Source of the DNA: Clostridia bacterium
GTDB lineage: Bacteria > Bacillota > Clostridia > Christensenellales > Borkfalkiaceae
Assembly (NCBI GenBank): GCA_900771345.1
Contig: CAAGNQ010000050.1
Coordinates: forward strand, 1 to 12,413
Reading direction: 5' to 3'
Length of the DNA: 12,413 nt
Both the position numbers and the translations under genes were made by a program. Under the pieces are notes generated by a model, which ran no database searches, had not been told where the DNA came from, and was given only the letters and a program-made list of their open reading frames with translations. Below are positions 1 through 5,753 of this stretch, piece by piece. Positions within the stretch are counted from its first letter, which is position 1, and the number at the start of each line of letters is the position of its first letter.

Positions 1-1
1 C

Positions 2-1099
2 TGCTTAGAAAGTGGAACGACACAAGATGCATTTAGCAGTAAAAGAAGATATGTTTCAGAACGATTACATAGTTATGATAACAAATCTATACTTGTCATA
101 ATCAAAAATATGAAAGAAAAATTAGGAATTGATTTATATCCTATAAAGAACTATCCGTATAAATTGTCTAATGTAACAAAAAGAGATATTATTGATGTTT
201 TGGTGAACGGCGTAGAAACAAACGACATATTTATTACAGAAACTGTAAAAATAACTTGGTATGGTTTATCTGAAGAGTGGGATTTTGTAGAAAGCGTGTG
301 TGATATTAGTAAAATTACTCCTTTGCATGGTTATGAAAGTTTTAAGAAGGAATACATCCGCCATAGAGTTGCCAACGATGATTATGATGAAGATTGGTTT
401 TTCAAAGACAAACGTTTCCCTTTCCAATCTGGTTCTGATAAAGATATCCTTTCAATAATATGTAAAATTTTTCATCCCGAAATTAGAAATGAAAAAGAAA
501 ACTGGTTGATAATCTTAAATAAAATCAATGATTTAATAAGCTATGATGGATTTGAAATATATAAAAGCGGAGAAATGTCTGGTCGAGATATTTTCAGTTA
601 TAGAAAATTAAATAGCCCACTTAGTTTATCAAATGATTATAGCGAAGAAATAAAAAATAAATTATCGAGCGAGTATATAAACGCTCAAGTAAATTTCATG
701 CAAGGTAATGTTGAAGAAAATCCTTATATAGCTATAGGAAAAGCTAAAGAATTACTCGAAACCATCTTAAAAACCATACTACAAGAACAAAATAAAACCT
801 TTGCTTCGGATGTAAAATTAACAACATTAGATAAAGAAGTGCGTAAAATACTTAATCTGTCTGCGGAAGACAACCCTAGTAACATACCTGGAGTAAAACA
901 AATTTTAGGTGGACTTTCTAGCATAACTGCTGGATTGGGGGAACTACGTAATGCATTTGGGGATGGACATGGTCGTCAAGCGTCATTTAAATCCCTACCT
1001 CCTAGATATGCAAAGTTAGCTGTGGGTTCAGTTAATACATACGCTTTGTTTTTATTAGAAACCTACGAAAATTTTAAGGATAAGAATAATAAAATTTAG
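2..1099 (+). CDS. AbiJ-like abortive infection protein with C-terminal Abi_C/HEPN domain (5' partial)
   Basis: The reading frame is open from base 2, with no stop before the ATG at 110. That ATG has no Shine-Dalgarno sequence, so the true start lies upstream of the window. Counting from the ATG at 110, residues 20-165 carry a WYG, HRVAND, DEDWFFKD and FHPEIR pattern that I match to the AbiJ N-terminal domain 3 type found in phage-exclusion proteins. Residues about 205-320 match the abortive-infection C-terminal family: AIGKAKELLETILK, then LGELRNAFGDGHGR. Within it, R280-N-x5-H287 is an R-x6-H motif, the catalytic signature of HEPN ribonucleases. The inferred role is an infection-triggered cytoplasmic RNase that halts growth. 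The stop is 30 bases before the next gene's start, and AbiH follows, so a defence operon is likely. The Abi_C assignment is firm; the N-terminal subtype is from memory. Confidence 0.85.
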   Translation, partial: CLESGTTQDAFSSKRRYVSERLHSYDNKSILVIIKNMKEKLGIDLYPIKNYPYKLSNVTKRDIIDVLVNGVETNDIFITETVKITWYGLSEEWDFVESVCDISKITPLHGYESFKKEYIRHRVANDDYDEDWFFKDKRFPFQSGSDKDILSIICKIFHPEIRNEKENWLIILNKINDLISYDGFEIYKSGEMSGRDIFSYRKLNSPLSLSNDYSEEIKNKLSSEYINAQVNFMQGNVEENPYIAIGKAKELLETILKTILQEQNKTFASDVKLTTLDKEVRKILNLSAEDNPSNIPGVKQILGGLSSITAGLGELRNAFGDGHGRQASFKSLPPRYAKLAVGSVNTYALFLLETYENFKDKNNKI

Positions 1100-1129
1100 A
1101 ATTGAATAATGCACTTAGGAGAAATGTTT

Positions 1130-2146
1130 ATGATATCTAAAGAATTGGCAAACATAACAGACGAAGAATTAAGGGAAACAATTTTAAATTTAATAAAAGA
1201 ACATATTAAAATTTGGGGAAGAGTGCTTTTAGTAAAGTTTCAGGAAAAAATAAAGAAACTGGAAAGCAAAATAAAAAACCATATTATTTTAGATAAAGAA
1301 ATAAAAGCTTTCCTTAATCATCAACTACACAACTTATATTTTAAGATTGAAAACTGTCAAATAATTATAAATGAATGTAATTTTAGCAAAACTTCTATTA
1401 GTATTTTTGAAGATGTGGAAAAGTCGTTGCAAGATATATCTAGTGAATTTGACAAGATAACTTTATTATTTTACTTTAAAAAAAATTTAGAATACTTAAA
1501 GATTTTAGAAAATGGGAACGAAGAAAACATTTCAAATTTACTTTTAGAGGTATGTAAATTTATAAAGGACGAGAATATAATTTTAGATAAGATATTACCT
1601 AAAAATCAATTTTCTAAAACTGATATTCTTTATATATACAAAGGAAACATAATTTGTCATAGAAACAAACATAAAATTATTCAAGCAACTGCTATCTTAC
1701 ATAATCAAACGGATAAAGAAATTGAACTCAATGTAGAATATTGTACGGAATGTAAAAAATATTTACTTGAATATTCTTTATTTGAACAATATCGCAATAG
1801 ATATGGGGTTCTTGTTGGCAATCTTAGAATGGTAGTTAACGGAAATTTTGATGGCGAGTACGACTTGGCTTTAGAGAGTCCATTAAGATTGTCAGGATAT
1901 AATGTAAGTCAAAAAGATAATTTCTCATCTAATGAAAGACATTATATTCTAGCAAGAATTATTCACGATGGAATTATGAGCAAAGGTGAAGTTATACGTT
2001 ACTTATCGTATTTTATTCGCATGAATGGTGCACGATATGGTAATCAATTGGCTGTTAAAAAATGGGAACAAGACCTTGCATTTGTGCAAGAATACAATAT
2101 AAATACACAACCACGAACAATCATTACAAAAATAAAAAAGTATTGA
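1130..2146 (+). CDS. Uncharacterised protein, possible CxxC zinc site, in defence cluster
   Basis: I do not recognise this family. The start at 1130 is chosen because AGGAG at 1117-1121 lies 8 bases before it; the earlier in-frame ATGs at 1109 and 1124 precede the AGGAG or sit only 2 bases from it. The product is 338 residues. Residues 1-155 are lysine- and glutamate-rich and mostly helical-looking. At 176-208 there is C176-H177, H181 and C205-T-E-C208, which could bind one zinc ion in a treble-clef-like knuckle. The C-terminal third is less charged and looks globular (SPLRLSGYNV; RHYILARIIHDGIMSKGEV; YLSYFIRMNGARYGNQ). It ends with a W, D-L-A-F-V, Y pattern. It has no signal peptide or membrane segment. 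Its position between two abortive-infection genes on the same strand suggests a partner or independent defence gene. That is inference from context only. Confidence 0.82.
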   Translation: MISKELANITDEELRETILNLIKEHIKIWGRVLLVKFQEKIKKLESKIKNHIILDKEIKAFLNHQLHNLYFKIENCQIIINECNFSKTSISIFEDVEKSLQDISSEFDKITLLFYFKKNLEYLKILENGNEENISNLLLEVCKFIKDENIILDKILPKNQFSKTDILYIYKGNIICHRNKHKIIQATAILHNQTDKEIELNVEYCTECKKYLLEYSLFEQYRNRYGVLVGNLRMVVNGNFDGEYDLALESPLRLSGYNVSQKDNFSSNERHYILARIIHDGIMSKGEVIRYLSYFIRMNGARYGNQLAVKKWEQDLAFVQEYNINTQPRTIITKIKKY

Positions 2147-2225
2147 AATGTTATAGAAAACAAAACAATAAAAGATAAGTCATAAAGCGTTTTGGATAAA
2201 ACTCTAAAAAGGAATATGAAAGTTT

Positions 2226-3212
2226 ATGAAATTATATATCTGTGGCAATGGATTTGATTTGCATCACAATTTGCCTACATCATATGGTAATTATAAAGAG
2301 CATTTGCAAAAATATCACCCGTATATCCTCAAAGAATACGATAATTTCCCATATCTATTAGAAAGTAAAAATGCAAATAGGTGGTCAAACATAGAAGCCG
2401 CTTTATGTATTGACTATGAAGAACTCCTAAATGAGTCAATACAAAATTTTTATCCCAATATAAACTCCGAGAGTGACTCTCGGTGGGCTGAAATTGATAT
2501 TGATGTAGAAAATCTAACCGAATTTATAAATGATTTTACTGGACGATGCTTTTTTGAGTGGATTTCTGAAGCTGAAAAATATAACGCAACGGCAGACTTA
2601 AACCTAGAAAAAAATGCTATTTTTATAAACTTCAATTACACAAATACATTACAAAGATTATATAACATTCTAGAAAGTTCAATACTTCATATTCATGGTG
2701 CATTAAAAAATCTTGATGGCAAAGATATTCTTTGGAAAGATGTACTACCTAATGTTTATACCCCAGAGGAAGCTGAAGCGCTTGGACCGATAGAAGAAGG
2801 AAATAAATGGAGCAATGGTTATATTAGGAAAGAAATTCAATTTGGGGCAACAGGAATTACCCCAGAACTAGTTGCAGAGAATTTGAATAAGCGATATCAG
2901 GATGATGATTTTTATTCTGTTTCCATCGAACCCGCTATTAATAAACTAGTTGATTTTGTCGAAAAATCAACGAAATTAATTAACAAAAATTATCAAAAGT
3001 TACTTGAATTTCTTGATGGGAAAAATATTGATGAAGTAGTAGTTATGGGTGTTTCACTTGGAGAGGCGGATGAACCTTATTTTTCAGACATATTAATTCC
3101 ACGATTTAAGAGTGTAAAATGGACTTTTATGCAACATGGAAAAGAAAGTGAACGTATTAGAAATTTTATACATAGACATTCACTTTCAGAAACAGAAGTA
3201 GTCGAGTGGTAA
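2226..3212 (+). CDS. abiH: AbiH family abortive infection protein
   Basis: This is a 328-residue, full-length member of the AbiH phage-exclusion family, first known from lactococcal plasmids. Key motifs in order are Y4-ICGNGFDLHH (5-14) with LPTSYG just after, FINFNYTNTL (133-142), ILHIHG (153-158) and VVMGVSLGEADEPYF (271-285). Their order (nucleotide-binding-like G-N-G-F-D, then N-Y-T, then H-x-H-G, then G-x-S-L near the C-terminus) resembles that of SIR2-like NAD-consuming effectors; this is my inference. The usual histidine in the G-H-S-L motif is replaced by valine (G275-V-S-L). The start at 2226 follows AAAAAGGA at 2206-2213 with a long spacer; an out-of-frame ATG at 2216 lies between. 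The gene is 79 bases after the preceding one with no clear promoter between, so co-transcription is likely. Its role is presumably intracellular, causing phage-triggered cell death. Confidence 0.9.
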   Translation: MKLYICGNGFDLHHNLPTSYGNYKEHLQKYHPYILKEYDNFPYLLESKNANRWSNIEAALCIDYEELLNESIQNFYPNINSESDSRWAEIDIDVENLTEFINDFTGRCFFEWISEAEKYNATADLNLEKNAIFINFNYTNTLQRLYNILESSILHIHGALKNLDGKDILWKDVLPNVYTPEEAEALGPIEEGNKWSNGYIRKEIQFGATGITPELVAENLNKRYQDDDFYSVSIEPAINKLVDFVEKSTKLINKNYQKLLEFLDGKNIDEVVVMGVSLGEADEPYFSDILIPRFKSVKWTFMQHGKESERIRNFIHRHSLSETEVVEW

Positions 3213-3261
3213 ATAATAACGGGTAAAATTAAAGAAGATTTGAACTAATAGTAACAAAAAC

Positions 3262-3310
3262 TGTCTAAAACTCAATCAAGAGTTCAATGAGTGACGCACA
3301 CACTCCGCCA
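3262..3310 (+). repeat. Repeat copy A with tRNA-Ser-3'-end-like tail
   Basis: This 49-base block recurs at 6258-6305 in the same orientation, with 4 mismatches and one 1-base indel by hand alignment. It contains the small hairpin AACTC-AATCAA-GAGTT and then GTTCAATGAGTGA. It ends in CTCCGCCA, the form of a tRNA-Ser acceptor 3' strand plus discriminator G and CCA. No matching 5' acceptor strand or anticodon arm is present upstream, so it is not a working tRNA. A terminator begins within its last bases. It could be an att-site relic or a dispersed genomic repeat. Confidence 0.75.
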
Positions 3311-3352
3311 AATAAAGAAAGAGTGCCTAAAAGGTGCTCTTTTTTTATTTGG
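3308..3352 (+). terminator. Intrinsic terminator with 20-bp stem
   Basis: The left arm 3308-3327 pairs with 3333-3352 over 20 positions with a few mismatches or wobbles, around the loop TAAAA. The inner 10 pairs (3318-3327 with 3333-3342) are followed by a T-run at 3340-3346. The outer pairs use the CCA end of repeat copy A. It probably ends transcription from the AbiH gene side. Because the T-run lies within the right arm, the A-run in the left arm could also serve for the - strand. Confidence 0.75.
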
Positions 3353-3393
3353 TTTAGATTAGTAATTAGTAGAGGATTCGAAGTAGCGTTAAG

Positions 3394-3416
3394 AAACGGT
3401 AGCCACCTACCGTTTT
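3394..3416. other. Perfect 9-bp hairpin in intergenic DNA
   Basis: AAACGGTAG at 3394-3402 and CTACCGTTT at 3407-3415 form a perfect stem with loop CCAC. Only a short T-run follows, so termination would be weak. It lies in the 344-base gap between abiH and the SDR gene. That gap otherwise holds repeat copy A, a terminator, an A/T-rich run at 3448-3470 and the zinc-ribbon remnant. Confidence 0.5.
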
Positions 3417-3475
3417 AGCTGTGACCGAAGATTTTTGCAGTGTTTTAAGAAAAAAATTTTTTATTTTTTCTCTTT

Positions 3476-3538
3476 CTAAATAGTAATTTGCCTTATCTTT
3501 ACCCGTGTTTTTTCGCCACACTCTGTGCAATATTCCAT
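3476..3538 (-). pseudogene. Remnant of a zinc-ribbon protein N-terminus
   Basis: Reading the - strand from the ATG at 3538 gives MEYCTECGEKTRVKIRQITI and then TAG. The C-x2-C-G knuckle followed by a charged beta-like stretch is typical of the N-terminus of YgiT/MqsA-type or related zinc-finger antitoxin and regulator proteins. The expected second CxxC is absent in all frames downstream, where the DNA becomes A/T homopolymer. It starts 18 bases after the SDR stop on the same strand. The most likely reading is a truncated gene relic; a real 20-residue micropeptide or chance are alternatives. Confidence 0.35.
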
Positions 3539-3556
3539 TTCTCTACTTCTATTTAT

Positions 3557-4492
3557 TTATAAATTTCCTAATCTCTTTTGTTCTTCAATATATTCATAAT
3601 AGATATCCATTATCGAATATTTTATATCAACGCCTAATACGTTTTCTACTTTATTTGGCGTACAACAAGGGGAATGACTTATATGGTCTAAAGTATCTAG
3701 CGCATTATTATCACCTACTCTATCCTTAAATTCTCGCCATTCCAAATACTCAATATTTGGCTCTTTATCAAAATAATAAAATAGTTTTTCTGTAATAGCG
3801 CGAAGTGTCATCGCCTTTCTAGCTACGGCAATAAACGCTTGTCCATTTGCGAACTCTTGCTTATTAATACTTGCAATTATAATCTTAGCAAGGTCATACG
3901 AGTGAATATGTTGAAGAGTAGATAGCCCGTCATAAGGTAAAACAATTTTTTCACCATTTTTAATTTTCTTAAAAACGTTAAAATCTAAATTTCCTTGCGA
4001 GTTAATAGGTTGCCATTCTTTTCCAGAAACGTGACCAGGATGAATAACCGTTGCTCTTAATTCGCCATTTTTAACTTTTGATAGTAAAAATTCTTCTATC
4101 AGTCCTTTTTGTTTGCCGTATTCTTGCAATGCATTTTTTGGATGTTCTTCATCAACAGGCACGTATTCTTTGTTTTCATACATCCAAATACTACCTATTT
4201 GCACGTAAAACGCATTGTTTTTAATTTTTGAAACAATTTTCTTCACGCCATTCAAATCAAATGCTATAAGGTCGCAAATAACGTCCGCATTAACTTGTTC
4301 AATAAAATCCGTTTGGTACAACTCCTCACGGCTTATATTTACTATTTTTACTTTTTCCCAAATGTTTTCTTCATATCCGTACGGCAATCGATTCCCACGC
4401 ATTAAAGCATAAACCTCGTGCCCTTCATTAATAAGTTCTTTAACCAAATATGATCCAACGTGTCCGGATGCACCTATTACAACTATTTTCAT
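3557..4492 (-). CDS. NAD(P)-dependent epimerase/dehydratase (extended SDR)
   Basis: This is a 311-residue Rossmann-fold enzyme. The N-terminus MKIVVIGASGHVG has the G7-x2-G10-x2-G13 dinucleotide-binding motif. The catalytic set is S101 (IGSIWMY) and Y125-GKQ-K129. HPGHVSG (151-157) and HIHSYDLAK (195-203) are standard extended-SDR features of sugar-nucleotide epimerases, dehydratases and atypical reductases. The start at 4492 is preferred over the upstream in-frame ATG at 4525 because GGAGGA (4498-4503 on the - strand) lies 5 bases before it and the glycine motif sits at the usual place. The substrate cannot be read from sequence. A nucleotide sugar is possible given the nearby glycosyltransferases, but this gene is separate from that operon and has its own promoter. 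It is monocistronic except for the relic after it. Confidence 0.9.
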   Translation of the reverse strand: MKIVVIGASGHVGSYLVKELINEGHEVYALMRGNRLPYGYEENIWEKVKIVNISREELYQTDFIEQVNADVICDLIAFDLNGVKKIVSKIKNNAFYVQIGSIWMYENKEYVPVDEEHPKNALQEYGKQKGLIEEFLLSKVKNGELRATVIHPGHVSGKEWQPINSQGNLDFNVFKKIKNGEKIVLPYDGLSTLQHIHSYDLAKIIIASINKQEFANGQAFIAVARKAMTLRAITEKLFYYFDKEPNIEYLEWREFKDRVGDNNALDTLDHISHSPCCTPNKVENVLGVDIKYSIMDIYYEYIEEQKRLGNL

Positions 4493-4543
4493 TTTTATCC
4501 TCCATAAATCTTGTATTCGCCACAAATTTATTTAATTGCATAA

Positions 4544-4573
4544 ATCTTAACATGCGTAATACACCATTGTCAA
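4544..4573 (-). promoter_or_regulatory. Promoter for the SDR gene
   Basis: On the - strand a perfect TTGACA (-35, 4568-4573) is followed after 18 bases by TAAGAT (-10, 4544-4549), preceded by an extended TGT. The expected start is near 4537, giving a ~45-base leader before the ATG at 4492. Confidence 0.6.
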
Positions 4574-4650
4574 GCATCTAAAACAAAACAAGGTGTAGCT
4601 TACTCTTAATATTACGAATAAGAATAAAATTCGAATATCTTCTCGAGCTT

Positions 4651-4657
4651 TCCGCCA
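4651..4657 (+). other. Fourth TCCGCCA tail (possible tRNA 3'-end relic)
   Basis: TTCGAAT at 4630-4636, a T-loop-like sequence, is followed by TCCGCCA at 4651-4657. The span from the T-loop-like start to the final A is 28 bases, the same as in repeat copies A and B (TTCAATG to CCA). There is no similarity beyond this, so the call is weak. It lies in the ~190-base gap between the divergent SDR and leader-RNA promoters, where I see no credible gene. Confidence 0.3.
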
Positions 4658-4713
4658 ACAAAAAAGACCATCTTTACCGCTCTTCCCATAGGGATTTTTA
4701 TTGAATAATTTAT

Positions 4714-4743
4714 AAAACTCGACTTTTTCATAAGTCGAGTTTT
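4714..4743. terminator. Perfect 12-bp inverted repeat, likely bidirectional terminator
   Basis: The arm at 4714-4725 pairs perfectly with 4732-4743 around the loop TTTCAT. The arms start with AAAA and end with TTTT, so an RNA from either strand has a G+C-bearing stem and a short U-run. It sits between two divergent promoters, where no convincing coding gene is seen. Confidence 0.55.
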
Positions 4744-4763
4744 CTTTCGCCCACGCAAACGGC

Positions 4764-4792
4764 TTGATAAAATATTTTATATATGCTATAAT
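4764..4792 (+). promoter_or_regulatory. Strong extended -10 promoter for leader RNA / membrane protein gene
   Basis: TTGATA (4764-4769), a 17-base spacer, and TATAAT (4787-4792) preceded by TGC make a near-consensus housekeeping promoter. The predicted start, about 4799, coincides with the first base of the 10-bp closing helix of the leader RNA. Confidence 0.8.
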
Positions 4793-4798
4793 AATGTT

Positions 4799-4940
4799 GC
4801 TACACAATTTAATTGTCGAAACAGCATACGTTTGGTAAAAGCGTAGGCTTTGCTCGTCATATCTGTTTCGATGTGGATTGTGTAGCGACAATGGGCGGAA
4901 CTGCGTTTTTCGGTGCGTGGTTTCGGCTACGCACTTTTTT
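4799..4940 (+). ncRNA. Structured leader RNA or small RNA ending in intrinsic terminator
   Basis: From the predicted start, GCTACACAAT (4799-4808) pairs perfectly with ATTGTGTAGC (4877-4886). Inside, 4815-4824 pairs with 4863-4872 (GTCGAAACAG with CTGTTTCGAT, one wobble). The two helices are separated by a 6 x 4 internal loop. The apical part carries a small AAAGC-GTAG-GCTTT hairpin (4838-4851). A 26-base linker leads to a terminator at 4913-4934 and a T-run. GCGTAG (4841-4846) is complementary to CTACGC in the terminator's 3' arm (4927-4932), so an antiterminated fold is possible. I match it to no known RNA family. It may be a cis-acting attenuator for the gene at 4968 or a stand-alone sRNA. 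Confidence 0.6.
4913..4940 (+). terminator. Intrinsic terminator inside the leader
   Basis: An 8-bp stem (4913-4920 with 4927-4934, GTGCGTGG with CTACGCAC, one wobble) has loop TTTCGG and is followed by TTTTTT at 4935-4940. It lies 17 bases before the AGGAGG of the membrane protein gene, so readthrough is needed for that gene unless it has another promoter. Confidence 0.8.
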
Positions 4941-4967
4941 ATTTAATTTTATTTTTAGGAGGTTGTT

Positions 4968-5429
4968 ATGTTTGATAATATTGGAGAGAAAATTAAAAGT
5001 CTTGCTATAATATCTACAATTCTTGGATGTGTTGTTTCATTAGGGGGTGCAATTTTCTGTTGGGCAAGCGGCATTGTTTTTGTTGGTTTTCTAGTCCTAA
5101 TTGTTGGGTGTCTTTTTTCTTGGATTGGCTCATTTCTTTTATATGGTTTCGGAGAATTAATAACACAAACAACGAATATTGCAAGAGGAAGTCAAAGAAT
5201 GCAAATGCTGACTGTTTATAATGACTCAAAAAGGTCATCTGAAATAACAAAAGAAACAATTGATGATATAAAAGACGAAATTGTTGAAGACTACGAATAC
5301 GATAAACATGGTTATGTCGATGAATTAGATAAGATAAATACTCCAAACAAAGATGAGTGTCCTTGTTGCTTTAGTAAAATTAATGCTAATGATAAAGAAT
5401 GTTCTTATTGTGGTTATAAACTACAATAA
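4968..5429 (+). CDS. Small membrane protein with C-terminal zinc ribbon
   Basis: This is a 153-residue protein. Two hydrophobic segments at about 11-32 and 35-60 form a membrane hairpin. A polar, acidic linker (about 65-128) follows. A zinc ribbon closes the protein: C131-x2-C134, ten residues, C145-x2-C148-G. The architecture is common among uncharacterised Bacillota membrane proteins; no enzymatic function can be assigned. The zinc ribbon probably lies in the cytoplasm and could mediate protein contacts. The start is set by AGGAGG at 4957-4962, 5 bases upstream. The gene follows a promoter, a structured leader and a terminator, which suggests control by transcription attenuation. A terminator at 5491-5520 makes it monocistronic. 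Confidence 0.82.
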   Translation: MFDNIGEKIKSLAIISTILGCVVSLGGAIFCWASGIVFVGFLVLIVGCLFSWIGSFLLYGFGELITQTTNIARGSQRMQMLTVYNDSKRSSEITKETIDDIKDEIVEDYEYDKHGYVDELDKINTPNKDECPCCFSKINANDKECSYCGYKLQ

Positions 5430-5490
5430 TTTGCAAGTGTAGCACACTATACTTTCAAAAGAAAGTCGTGGGTTTTGCAAAGCAAAAAGT

Positions 5491-5520
5491 AAAGGATAGC
5501 GGAAATTTCGCTATCCTTTT
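5491..5520 (+). terminator. Strong intrinsic terminator of the membrane protein gene
   Basis: A perfect 11-bp stem (5491-5501 with 5509-5519) with loop GAAATTT runs into TTTT and further A/T bases. Three small perfect hairpins precede it between the stop codon and the stem. Confidence 0.8.
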
Positions 5521-5608
5521 ATAATATCCTAAAAATCCCTAAATGAAGAGCACTTTTGATGGTCTTTTTTGTTGTTGTGATAAGTTTGATAAGAGGGATT
5601 TGAATTAA

Positions 5609-5707
5609 GGAGAAAATTTGCCCAGCAAATTTCCCGTAGGGTAAACAGTGGGCACCCACTGTTTATCGGAGAAGGTCGCACAGGCGAAAATCCCATTTTC
5701 TCCGCCA
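5609..5707 (+). other. tRNA-Ser-like remnant (acceptor helix plus GCCA)
   Basis: GGAGAAAAT at 5609-5617 is the exact complement of ATTTTCTCC at 5695-5703. Then come G5704 as discriminator and CCA (5705-5707), as in a tRNA-Ser acceptor. The 99-base length is near that of a tRNA-Ser. CGAAAAT at 5685-5691 sits where a T-loop would be. The middle is replaced by unrelated perfect hairpins (AAATTTGC-CCA-GCAAATTT at 5614-5632 and an 11-bp one at 5642-5665). No anticodon arm or proper T-arm is seen, so it cannot act as a tRNA. It fills much of the 324-base gap between the membrane protein gene and the cupin gene. Confidence 0.5.
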
Positions 5708-5711
5708 CGCT

Positions 5712-5741
5712 AAAGCACCCTAAATTAAGGGTGCTTTTTTT
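5712..5741 (+). terminator. Intrinsic terminator after the tRNA-like remnant
   Basis: AAAGCACCCT (5712-5721) and AGGGTGCTTT (5728-5737) form a perfect 10-bp stem with loop AAATTA and a T7 run at 5735-5741. It points along the + strand, away from the membrane protein and tRNA-like remnant and toward the end of the convergent cupin gene. Confidence 0.8.
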
Positions 5742-5753
5742 AGTTTTACACAT

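Noticed and set aside
357..363. Another TCCGCCA copy
   Set aside because: It lies inside the AbiJ-like coding sequence without surrounding similarity or a terminator; probably chance.
110..1099. ATG at 110 as the start of the AbiJ-like gene
   Set aside because: The frame is open to the window edge with plausible protein sequence, and no ribosome binding site precedes 110; the gene is treated as 5' partial.
1109..2146. ATG 1109 as the start of the second gene
   Set aside because: AGGAG lies downstream of it; ATG 1130 has the right spacing.
3557..4525. ATG 4525 as the SDR start
   Set aside because: GGAGGA 5 bases before ATG 4492 and the position of the glycine motif favour 4492.
4547..4891. 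114-codon open frame on the - strand
   Set aside because: It has no family-like sequence, runs antisense through the leader RNA promoter and hairpin, and ends in the SDR promoter.
5609..5707. Functional tRNA-Ser
   Set aside because: Only the acceptor helix and CCA are recognisable; there is no anticodon arm or valid T-arm.
5529..5753. 74-codon open frame on the - strand
   Set aside because: It is antisense to the hairpin-rich, tRNA-like region and a terminator; it has no ribosome binding site or domain.
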